64,000 bases of DNA from Pseudomonas piscis. Its GTDB lineage: Bacteria; Pseudomonadota; Gammaproteobacteria; Pseudomonadales; Pseudomonadaceae. A program made the translations under genes and the position numbers. This document shows positions 55,567 to 63,137 of the stretch, piece after piece. The notes beneath the pieces are model-generated. The model saw only the letters and a program-made list of their open reading frames with translations. It was not told where the DNA came from and made no database searches. Position 1 is the first letter of the stretch, and each line of letters opens with the position of its first letter. Location of the stretch: assembly GCF_009380155.1 (NCBI RefSeq), contig NZ_WHUV01000005.1:372001-436000 (forward strand). Direction: 5' to 3'.

Positions 55567-57969
55567 CTACTGGCAAGCCAGTGGGCCGATCAGCGGGATC
55601 TGCTGTTGCTCCAGGTCGATGTCGAACTGCGCCTGGCAATGGCTGCCATCGGCCAGGCCGACCTCCAGGGTGTTATGCGCCGAGAGATTCTCCAGGTACA
55701 CCAGGCCATCCCAGCCGACCACCGCCCGCGCCCCGCTCTGCTGGTGGATGACACTACTGCCCAGGGGCAGTTCCTGCTGGCGAGCGTCCACCAGGACGAT
55801 GCTCGCGGCGATCACCCGGGTCAGCGGGAACTCCAGCAGGTAGCCGCTGCCACGGCGCACCGCGACCCTTTGCTCGACGTTCGGGCTCTGCACGTTGGCC
55901 GGCAGGTTCAATGGATCGATCTCGTACTTGCCCCGGTAGTAGGCGCTGCTCCAGGGCACCAGCAGGTGGCCATTCTTGTCGGTCTGGCCCACCAGCTGGT
56001 TCTCGTAGCGCACCGGGATGTCCTTGTAGCCACCGGTGCTGACCACCACGAAGGCATCGTCGATACGGTTGGCGGCGAACACCTCGCGGTCCATCCAGAC
56101 CAGCGAACCGCTGGCATCGGCCCAGCGCGTCTCGGCCTCACGAGTGCCGTAGACCCCGGCTTGCAGGCGCACCGACTGCAAGCGCCAGGTCAGGTCGGCC
56201 TGGCGGTAGTCCGGGCCATCGCCGGTGGCGTAGCCGAGGTTGTAGCCCAGCCCGCCCTCCAGCGGCACCGAGCGGCTGAAGTTGACCCGCTGACGGTTTT
56301 CCCCGGCCTTGCTGCGCTCGTTGCTCAAGCTCAGGCTGCCATACATGTCGAAGGGCACCACCAACTGGGCCTGCGTCGCCCACTGGCGCTCGCCGATCTC
56401 GCGGTTGGCCGACAGGTAGAAACTGCTGTTGCGCCACAGCGGTTTGCTCCAGGTCAGGTTCAGCAGCCGGGTCCGGGTCGAGTCGGCAGCGCGCACGTCG
56501 AAGTAACCGGCGCCGAGGCTGCCGAAACGCTCCAGGTTCAGGCTCAGGGTCAATTGCTCGCTGCGCTGGCTGAGGCTGGTGTAGGGGCTATCCACCACCG
56601 TCAGGTCGGCGTACCGGTCGCGGCGCTGCACGCGCTGGTAGGACAGGCTGTAGCGCTGGCTGCTGTACTGGTAGCCGAAGCTCAGTTGCTGGCCGCCATT
56701 GCCGTCGAAGCGGCTCTGGCTGAAGGCAGTATTGAGGATCCCGAACTGGCCCAGCCGCAGGTTGCCGCCGAGCCCGCCCAGGGCCAGGGACTGCGAGGCC
56801 TCGGCATGGCTTTCCAGGGTCAGACTGTCGCTCAGGCCGTGGCGCAGGCTGGCGGAGGTCACACCGGGGCCGTAGCCGAAGTCCCGCAGGGTGTAGTCGC
56901 GACGCAAGGTACCGGCGGCCACCGAGAAGTCCGTCAGGCCCTTCTGCAACAGGTTGCTGGTGACATAGAACGGCACGGTGGTGGACACCTGGCGTCCCAG
57001 GGCATCGGTGGTGACCACCACCGCCTCACCCGCGCCGTTGATGAAGGGAATGTTGGTCAGGGTGTAGGGCCCAGGTTGCAGTTCGGCGCTGCTGGCCTTG
57101 TAGCCATTGATGAACAGGTCCACCGAGCTGGGCACTGCCGCTTCCCCGGCGAACTGCGGCAAGGGATAGGTCACCAGGTCCGGGCGCACGGCGAAGTCCC
57201 TGGACAACTGGACCCCACCCAGGCGCACCGAACTGCTCCAGGGCAAGGCGCCGCTGACCAGGTCGCCGGCCTCGTAGGTCAGCATGCGTTCGTCATCGGA
57301 GAAGCGCCAAGTGGTGTCGTAGCGCCGATAGCCGTTGTTCAGCGAAGCGCTGCGGACCCCGGACAGGGTCCGCCGGTATTGCCCGCTGTTGGAGAGGGTG
57401 CCCCAGCTATCGAACAGCCGCAGCTCGTTCCCCGCCGCCAGGTAGCTGCCGCCGTCGTCGGTATCGTTGAAGTACAGGTCATAGTTGAGCAACGCGCCGA
57501 AGCTGCTCAGGGCCGGGGTCCGCGGATAGGCCTGGCGGCTGCCGACCAACTGCTCCGGCAACCAGTCCGGCGGTACGTTCAGCAACAGGCGCTGGCCCGG
57601 GCTGTCGTAATCGCTGTGCAGCCCCGGCAAGGCTTCGAGATCGACTTCGCTCTCCAGTTGCTGTGCCAGCTTGATGCCCGTCTCGCGCAAGGCGCTGGCC
57701 GATATGAACAGCCGACCTGCACGTTGCTCCACCGCCACCACCTTGCCCGTATCCATCTGGTTGATGACCAACTCCAGGAACAGCTGCGCATCGGCCATCG
57801 ACTCCAGGCTGCTGGGCGGTGGAGGCACCTCGCCAGCCTGGGCCGGGGCCGCCAGCAACAAGCCCCACAAGCCTGCCAGCAGCCCCTTCCAGTACCAAGA
57901 GCGATGAGCCGGATCCTGGCTCATGAGCGGTTCAAGTCCATCTATGGACCTCTCCATCCCTGGGCGCAT
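55567..57969 (-). CDS. Outer membrane usher of the archaic pilus (CsuD/CupE5-like)
   Basis: About 785-800 residues: signal peptide (hydrophobic stretch ending APAQA), N-terminal domain with LFLELVINQMDTGKVVAVEQ, a large 24-strand barrel with an internal plug, and C-terminal domains. FimD-family elements such as FINGYKASSAELQPGPYTL and VVVTTDALGRQVSTTVPFY are clear, though short compared with FimD, as usual for the archaic group. The start is uncertain: ATG 57969 follows a four-codon mini-cistron with a strong ribosome binding site, while ATG 57924 begins closer to the signal peptide. Confidence 0.9.
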   Translation of the reverse strand: MRPGMERSIDGLEPLMSQDPAHRSWYWKGLLAGLWGLLLAAPAQAGEVPPPPSSLESMADAQLFLELVINQMDTGKVVAVEQRAGRLFISASALRETGIKLAQQLESEVDLEALPGLHSDYDSPGQRLLLNVPPDWLPEQLVGSRQAYPRTPALSSFGALLNYDLYFNDTDDGGSYLAAGNELRLFDSWGTLSNSGQYRRTLSGVRSASLNNGYRRYDTTWRFSDDERMLTYEAGDLVSGALPWSSSVRLGGVQLSRDFAVRPDLVTYPLPQFAGEAAVPSSVDLFINGYKASSAELQPGPYTLTNIPFINGAGEAVVVTTDALGRQVSTTVPFYVTSNLLQKGLTDFSVAAGTLRRDYTLRDFGYGPGVTSASLRHGLSDSLTLESHAEASQSLALGGLGGNLRLGQFGILNTAFSQSRFDGNGGQQLSFGYQYSSQRYSLSYQRVQRRDRYADLTVVDSPYTSLSQRSEQLTLSLNLERFGSLGAGYFDVRAADSTRTRLLNLTWSKPLWRNSSFYLSANREIGERQWATQAQLVVPFDMYGSLSLSNERSKAGENRQRVNFSRSVPLEGGLGYNLGYATGDGPDYRQADLTWRLQSVRLQAGVYGTREAETRWADASGSLVWMDREVFAANRIDDAFVVVSTGGYKDIPVRYENQLVGQTDKNGHLLVPWSSAYYRGKYEIDPLNLPANVQSPNVEQRVAVRRGSGYLLEFPLTRVIAASIVLVDARQQELPLGSSVIHQQSGARAVVGWDGLVYLENLSAHNTLEVGLADGSHCQAQFDIDLEQQQIPLIGPLACQ

Positions 57970-58040
57970 GCGCTAACGCTCGCGCATCCGTCCTTGCCTC
58001 CTCCTTGCCGCCGACATCCGGGCGGCGACCTTCGCGCCGT

Positions 58041-58832
58041 TCAGCGTGAAGGTGGCAGGTCCTGGACCTGCGGCGCGCCATTGACCCGCAGTTGCAGGTT
58101 CGAATCGCCGGCCAGGGTTTCCGAGAGCGGCCAACGCATCACTGCTCCAGGCAACACATAGCCCAACAGGCCCGGCGCCAGGGGGCGGTTCTGCCCGCCC
58201 TGCTTGAAGGCGACATCCGTCAGGCGGGCATGCACCGCGCCCTGGTTGCGCATTTCGAGGAAGGTCTTGCCATCGGCGTTCACCTTGCGCCAGCTGAGGT
58301 TGGGCACCCCGATGCTCTTGGGGTCCCTGGCCCGGGTGGTGTCTTCCTTGCTCCACAAGCCCGCGCCATAGGCGAACAGCGGCACGGAATAACGCATCTG
58401 GAAACGAATCGCGGCCACACTCTTGGCATCGCTCTGGGGGCCTGGAGGGGTAGCGGAAGGGATTTCATCGATGATGATCCGATAGGCCAGCTCCTGGCCC
58501 GGCGGGATGTCCCGGGTGCGGGTCAGGCGCACCAGCTGCTTTTGCCCGGGCTCGATCTTCGCCACCGGTGGGCTGCCGATCACATCCCGCTGGTTCTGGT
58601 ACTGGTCGGCAAAATCGCTCTGGCTCCAGGCGAAGACCCGGATCTGCAGGTTGGCGGTCTCGCTGCCGCGGTTCTCCAGCCACAACGCGCTGGCCTGCTG
58701 GTCGGCCTCCAGCACCGGGTCGATGGGCCAGATCAACACCGAACTGGCGGCCCAGGCTCCCGGAGCGCTGGACAACAGCCCGGCCAGTACCAGGTAACCG
58801 CAGGCCCGCAGGCCCCGTACAGATAAACGCAT
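58041..58832 (-). CDS. Periplasmic pilus chaperone (CsuC/CupE4-like)
   Basis: A 263-residue PapD-type chaperone with signal peptide (about residues 1-28, ending GAWAAS). The first immunoglobulin domain has the family's edge-strand segment (DAKSVAAIRFQMRYSVPLFA) and the proline-rich loop near RIIIDEIPSATPPGP. It caps SCPU subunits and delivers them to the usher. ATG 58832 has AAGGAG seven bases upstream; further upstream codons lack similarity. Confidence 0.9.
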   Translation of the reverse strand: MRLSVRGLRACGYLVLAGLLSSAPGAWAASSVLIWPIDPVLEADQQASALWLENRGSETANLQIRVFAWSQSDFADQYQNQRDVIGSPPVAKIEPGQKQLVRLTRTRDIPPGQELAYRIIIDEIPSATPPGPQSDAKSVAAIRFQMRYSVPLFAYGAGLWSKEDTTRARDPKSIGVPNLSWRKVNADGKTFLEMRNQGAVHARLTDVAFKQGGQNRPLAPGLLGYVLPGAVMRWPLSETLAGDSNLQLRVNGAPQVQDLPPSR

Positions 58833-58878
58833 ACTGCTACTCCTTGTCCGCCTGCCGGCTGGTCGTTGAATCGCCCCA

Positions 58879-59379
58879 TCACCACGACAGCTGCACCTGC
58901 AGCACATCGCTGTATGTCCCCCCAGGCTGATTGCCCGGCAATTGCACCTGTCCATAGATCGGCAGGCTGATGTTATTGGCATCGCTGTAGGCCACCGCTA
59001 CGCTCTGGCCGATCCCCAGGCTCTGGCTGTAGGCCGCATCCCGGAACAACTTGTAGGCCACCCGGGCGGTACCACTGGCAATCTGCATGTTCCGCCCGCC
59101 GTTGTTGTATTGGCCGCCGTCCACCGTCATGTTCAAGGTCACCCCCGGGGTGCACTGCAACTGCACGCCACCGGTCAGGGCCACGTTCACCGTGGCGGTG
59201 GACAACGCCGACTGCGTACCGAACGCCAGGCTGCCGTAGTTGCTTGCGCCCCCCACCACCAGGCACCCGGCAACGACGGTGGCACTGACCTGGAAACTCT
59301 GGCTCAGCGCCGCCCACACCGGCCAGGACAACGCACTGATACCGGCCAGGGCCAAGGCCGCAACGCCATGGCGGGCCAT
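58879..59379 (-). CDS. SCPU-domain pilus subunit
   Basis: A 166-residue exported subunit with signal peptide (about 1-23, ending PVWAA) and one spore-coat-U domain: donor strand SQSFQVSATVVAGC, a GSLAFGTQSALS strand, and the terminal PGGTYSDVLQVQLSW. It begins four bases after the stop of the preceding subunit, so it is translationally coupled. It is the most divergent of the subunits and adjoins the chaperone, so it may be a minor or adaptor subunit. Confidence 0.88.
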   Translation of the reverse strand: MARHGVAALALAGISALSWPVWAALSQSFQVSATVVAGCLVVGGASNYGSLAFGTQSALSTATVNVALTGGVQLQCTPGVTLNMTVDGGQYNNGGRNMQIASGTARVAYKLFRDAAYSQSLGIGQSVAVAYSDANNISLPIYGQVQLPGNQPGGTYSDVLQVQLSW

Positions 59380-59383
59380 CGCA

Positions 59384-59920
59384 TCAAAAACTCAAAACGA
59401 CCGAAACGGTATCGGTGTAGGTACCCGCCGGCAGCCCCGCCTTGCCAGTGGCCTTGCCATAGATATTGACGCTCTGCGCAGTCCCGGTGCTGGCACCCAG
59501 GTTGATCACGCCATTGATCGCCACGAGCTGGGTATGGGCCGAGTCGGTGTACAGGTCGTAGGGCACGTAGTTGGCCACGCCGTCGTACAGCGCCCGGGTG
59601 CCGCCGGTGGACTTGCCGTCGTTGGTCCCGGCGGCAATCTTCAAGGTGGGCGAAGTGCCGCTGGAGCACTGGATCGACAAGGCCCCGCCGCCGCCCTGCA
59701 AGACTTGGGCGCCTGCCTCGGTGAACAGGCTGTTGGTGGTGCCGAAGTTCAAGGCCCCGAAGTTCAGGCCGGTACTGCCGCCCACGCCATTGACCAGGCA
59801 ACTGCTGGTGAGAATCAGCGAAGCGCTGATCTGCCCGGTCACAGTGGTGGCGGCCTGGGCCTGGCTGGCCAGGAACAACCCCAGCACCAGCGCAATCAAC
59901 CTGGATACGCATGCTTGCAT
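59384..59920 (-). CDS. SCPU-domain pilin, copy 2 of a tandem pair
   Basis: A 178-residue exported pilin: signal peptide ending QAQA, then an SCPU domain with TSSCLVNGVGGSTGLNFGAL, a glycine run VLQGGGGALSIQC, and the terminal AGLPAGTYTDTVSVVLSF. It is nearly colinear and mostly identical with the next upstream pilin (60003-60539), showing recent tandem duplication. GGAGGT lies about eight bases before the ATG. A likely major subunit. Confidence 0.9.
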   Translation of the reverse strand: MQACVSRLIALVLGLFLASQAQAATTVTGQISASLILTSSCLVNGVGGSTGLNFGALNFGTTNSLFTEAGAQVLQGGGGALSIQCSSGTSPTLKIAAGTNDGKSTGGTRALYDGVANYVPYDLYTDSAHTQLVAINGVINLGASTGTAQSVNIYGKATGKAGLPAGTYTDTVSVVLSF

Positions 59921-60002
59921 GATGTACGACCTCCGACGTTTTATCCGTCAAACGTGAAGTCCAAACCGACAGGTAGCGTCCTGCCTGCCTTGGGTAGCGG
60001 TG

Positions 60003-60539
60003 TCAGAAGGTCAATTGCACGGACACCGTGTCGGTATAGGTGCCCGCCGGCAGCCCGGCCTTGCCCACTGCCTGGCCATAGATGTTGACCGTCTGGGCCA
60101 CGCCGGTGCTCGGCGCCAGGGCGATCACCCCATTGATCGCCAGGATCTGCGAATGCCCGGCATCGGTATACAGGTCATAGGGCACGTAGTTGCCCACCCC
60201 GTCGTACAAGGCCCGGGTGCCGCCGGTGGACTTGCCGTCGTTGCTGCCGCCCTGCACGGTGATGCTCGGCGTGGTGCCGGCCGAGCAGAGGATCGACAAG
60301 GCACCGCCACCGCCACCCAGCACCTGGCCGCTGGCGGTGGTGAACAGGCTGTTGCTGGTGCCGAAGTTCAGGGCGCCGAAGTTCAAGCCGGTGGTGCCGC
60401 CCACCCCGTTGACCTGGCAACTGCTGGTGAGGATCAGGGTCGAGGTGATCTGGCCGGTGACCGTGGTCGCTCCATGGGCCGTGGAGGCCATGAGCAGGCC
60501 CAGCAATGGCCAGCCGATTCGGGATACAAGCGCGTGCAT
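60003..60539 (-). CDS. SCPU-domain pilin, copy 1 of a tandem pair
   Basis: A 178-residue exported pilin, the same length as its neighbour at 59384-59920 and alignable without gaps: TSSCQVNGVGGTTGLNFGAL, VLGGGGGALSILC, AGLPAGTYTDTVSVQLTF. Signal peptide of about 23 residues ending STAHG. ATG 60539 was chosen for the GAGAGGA ten bases upstream. Related to CupE1/CsuA-B-type major subunits. Confidence 0.9.
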   Translation of the reverse strand: MHALVSRIGWPLLGLLMASTAHGATTVTGQITSTLILTSSCQVNGVGGTTGLNFGALNFGTSNSLFTTASGQVLGGGGGALSILCSAGTTPSITVQGGSNDGKSTGGTRALYDGVGNYVPYDLYTDAGHSQILAINGVIALAPSTGVAQTVNIYGQAVGKAGLPAGTYTDTVSVQLTF

Positions 60540-60559
60540 GATGTACGTCCTCTCGTGGT

Positions 60560-61093
60560 TTACCAATCCAGCGTGATGGTCAGGGTGTCGGTGTAGACCC
60601 CTGCCGGAACCGCGCGGGTATTCGCGACCACCGAGCCGAACACCGGAATGGGGATCCGGTTGCCGCCGCTCACTGCGAAATTGCGCTGCTGGCCGATGCT
60701 GTAGCTATCGCTACCCGAGGCATCGACGAACAATCGATAAGGGATGGTCTGGCGGCCGTTGCTCAGGCGCCGGGTCGTGCCGTCGCCGTTGAGGCCGCCG
60801 TTGATGCTCACCGTGAAACCGGTGACCGAGGGATTGCAGGCCACCTGCAACTGGCCGTCGGCATCGTTGGTGAGGCTGGCCTTGATGGGGTTGACCCAGG
60901 TCGGCCCTTGCTGGCCGAAGTCGAGCATGCCCGGATCCGTGACGGGGTGGGTGGCGGAACCACCGCTACTGACCTGACAACTGGCGGTGATCACCAGGCG
61001 CGCCTGGATCTGCCCGCTGATGGCCGCTTGCGCATCCTCGACCACCAGGCACAGCGAACCCAGGGCGATGATCGTCCAGGTTTTGCCTTTCAT
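60560..61093 (-). CDS. SCPU-domain pilus subunit
   Basis: A 177-residue exported subunit: signal peptide (MKGKTWTIIALGSLCLVVED, ending AQAA), SCPU domain with VITASCQVSSGGSATHPV, FTVSINGGLNGDG and the terminal PAGVYTDTLTITLDW. Start uncertain: ATG 61102 and ATG 61093 are both possible and neither has a strong ribosome binding site. Second gene of the operon. Confidence 0.85.
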   Translation of the reverse strand: MKGKTWTIIALGSLCLVVEDAQAAISGQIQARLVITASCQVSSGGSATHPVTDPGMLDFGQQGPTWVNPIKASLTNDADGQLQVACNPSVTGFTVSINGGLNGDGTTRRLSNGRQTIPYRLFVDASGSDSYSIGQQRNFAVSGGNRIPIPVFGSVVANTRAVPAGVYTDTLTITLDW

Positions 61094-61196
61094 TGCACCC
61101 ATCCCGGTTCCATCAGGACTCCCACTTGAGCCGTGCACTTGCAGCAGCTGTTCCTGTTCTGCGCGAGATCCCCCGCGACAGCGTCGATGCCCCTGG

Positions 61197-61760
61197 CTAC
61201 CAGGTCAGGGTCACCTTCAACACATCGGAATAACCCCCGGCCCGCGGAATCTCGGCCAAGGGCTCGATACGCCCGTACAAGGGCAGGTCCACCGTGCCGG
61301 AATCCGGCACCCGGCCACTGACCGGGACATTGACCGGCAACGGGATACGCCGCGCCGGGTCCTGGTAGAGGCGGTAAGGGATCGGTTTGCCGGCAGAATC
61401 AGCACCAGCCAGGTAGCGCACTTCGCCGACGCCGCCGTGCAAGCCGCCATCGATGCGCATCTGGTAGGGGGTATCGGGATTGCACTCCAGGCGTGGCTGG
61501 CGGCTGCCACCCAGCGCCGCGCCCAATGGGCCGCGGGCGTCATCCAGGCGTGCGGTGGTGCCGAAGTCCAGGGTGCCGAGCTGGGCCACCCCCGCCTCGC
61601 GCTGCTGCCCTACCAACTGGCAACCACGCGCCACATCGACCCGGACCTGCACCTGCAAGTCAGCGGCTCCTGCCGTTACGCCGAGCAATGCGCTCATGAC
61701 TGCCAAACCCTTACATCCATTCAAGGCCTCGATTCCCTGATGAGAAGCATTAGCTGCCAT
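61197..61760 (-). CDS. SCPU-domain pilus subunit, first gene of the pilus operon
   Basis: About 187 residues with an exported N-terminus (LAVMSALLGVTAGAADLQ) and an SCPU domain (VARGCQLVGQQREAGVAQLG ... YQMRIDGGLHGG ... PRAGGYSDVLKVTLTW). The start is not certain: ATG 61760, or TTG 61724 immediately before the signal peptide, would both work. It heads an operon of five subunits, chaperone, usher and adhesin; Csu and CupE operons usually have three or four subunits before the usher. Confidence 0.82.
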   Translation of the reverse strand: MAANASHQGIEALNGCKGLAVMSALLGVTAGAADLQVQVRVDVARGCQLVGQQREAGVAQLGTLDFGTTARLDDARGPLGAALGGSRQPRLECNPDTPYQMRIDGGLHGGVGEVRYLAGADSAGKPIPYRLYQDPARRIPLPVNVPVSGRVPDSGTVDLPLYGRIEPLAEIPRAGGYSDVLKVTLTW

Positions 61761-61782
61761 GAGGTTAGCAACCCGGGCCAAA

Positions 61783-62141
61783 ACCGCCAGTTTGCGTATT
61801 AATTTGCCCCAGGGCCCGCCCCAGGCACTTGCGCAACCACAGCCATGCCTTTTCGAGATTGCCGGACGACTGGATTTCCATTGGTCAATTGGCTGCGGTG
61901 CTTTTAAGGTGGGCGCCCCGGAACCACCAGAGTCATCACCATTGGCCGCTTTACCGCCAACACCTGCATCGATCCCATGGCGCTGGCGCTGGCGTTCTAC
62001 CAGGCCCGACCGGCAAACGGCAGCGCGCGCCGGATCGACCCAGCACCACTTTCACCACAAGGCCCGGAACCTGGACTACACCCTGGGCCCTGGCCAGTTG
62101 CAGGAAGTCGGCCTCGAACATCCACTCGACCGAGTAGCCCC
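61783..62141. other. Upstream region of the pilus operon, with possible decayed coding sequence
   Basis: It must contain the pilus promoter (AT-rich at 61780-61810 and 61870-61910). From 61908 to about 62140 the composition is coding-like: one frame reads RVITIGRFTANTCIDPMALA and continues for about 50 codons, another ends NLDYTLGPGQLQEVGLEHPL with a stop overlapping the next gene's ATG. No single intact frame joins them, which suggests a frameshifted remnant. Confidence 0.35.
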
Positions 62142-62756
62142 ATGAGATCCATCACCGTTACCGAACTGGTCTGCCTGCACCTGCAGGATGCAACGCTCAA
62201 GCATTCATCGCTGTTTGGCCTGGAGCGTTTCTCTGCCGCTGAACTTGCGGCAAAAGGCTATGAACGAGTGGGCGATCCGCGGGACTTCCACCTGTATGAA
62301 AAAAACTGCGCGACACGCCATCACCAGCGAACACTGGAGGTGGGGTTCAAGTACTACTTCCTTGACCGTCAGCTGGTCGGCAGTGGCTTCAACCTGTCTC
62401 CCGGGGCCCGCCTGACGTCCATGCTCAAGTACAGGAAACGCCTTGCGGCACGGGACAACATTCCCCCTTCGCAACTGGCGTTTTATTTCTCGGGCGACAA
62501 GAAAGAAGGCGCCGTGATTCTCGATGACCGGCACGTGATGCGCTTCAACCAGTGGAGCCACCAGGGCGCCTACCTGATAGCGACACTGGAGAGCGACCTC
62601 GACCTGAGCAACCCGCTGAGCAGGACCGCCACCAAGGCGGTGAAAATGACCCTTGAACATCACCGCCTGGAATCGATACGGGATGGAGCCAGGAATCCCA
62701 GGCATCCCGCGGCATTTCGCCAGCTGGCTAAAGCGCTGCACGATGCAAGCATTTGA
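62142..62756 (+). CDS. Unrecognised 204-residue protein
   Basis: I do not recognise a family. It has no signal peptide or membrane helix and is rich in basic and aromatic residues, for example HLYEKNCATRHHQRTLEVGF and KYYFLDRQLVGSGFNLSPG. Coding is supported by good third-position GC and a self-contained start (MRSITVTELVC) whose ATG overlaps the stop of a possible upstream fragment. Ribosome binding is weak. It sits alone between a pilus operon and an LRR kinase, flanked by low-density sequence, and may be recently acquired. Confidence 0.6.
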   Translation: MRSITVTELVCLHLQDATLKHSSLFGLERFSAAELAAKGYERVGDPRDFHLYEKNCATRHHQRTLEVGFKYYFLDRQLVGSGFNLSPGARLTSMLKYRKRLAARDNIPPSQLAFYFSGDKKEGAVILDDRHVMRFNQWSHQGAYLIATLESDLDLSNPLSRTATKAVKMTLEHHRLESIRDGARNPRHPAAFRQLAKALHDASI

Positions 62757-63137
62757 CGGGGAACAGATCGTCCCACTGGCAGAAGCGCGTTAGCGCGCCA
62801 TTCAAGATGGCCAGCCGCAGGTGCTATCGGCGTTTGACGTGAGCCTGGCCATTCATGCGCACAGTCTCGCAGAGCTGGACAGCGCTGGAGCAAAGGCCGG
62901 GGACCCGCCCCTTGCGCCCGATGACAGGGCCTTCCAGGCGGACCGCAGCGGCCGCAAGATCGACCTCACCCTGACTGCCGATTGCGCCAGCCAACAGGGA
63001 GTGAGCCGCTCTGAACTTAAGGCTCCTGAAAACCTAGTACCCCTGGCCCGTCGGCGCAGGGCCGCCCAGGCAGCAAAAACCACCGATCTCCTTTATCCTG
63101 CCCGCCCTTCTGCTGCTTTCGAGTGTTGACGCTGTTC
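62757..63137. other. Intergenic region before the LRR kinase gene
   Basis: 381 bases without a convincing gene. A frame from about 62800 to 63129 is open and GC-rich (containing DVSLAIHAHSLAELDSAG), but has no ribosome binding site or recognisable domain and may be a remnant of coding sequence. No clear terminator or promoter was seen. Confidence 0.4.

Noticed and set aside
55309..58161. A 950-codon plus-strand frame opposite the usher
   Set aside because: Composition shadow; the minus strand reads a full usher with signal peptide and barrel motifs.
62821..63129. A 102-codon open frame before the LRR kinase
   Set aside because: No ribosome binding site or recognisable domain; kept only as a possible remnant in the intergenic description.
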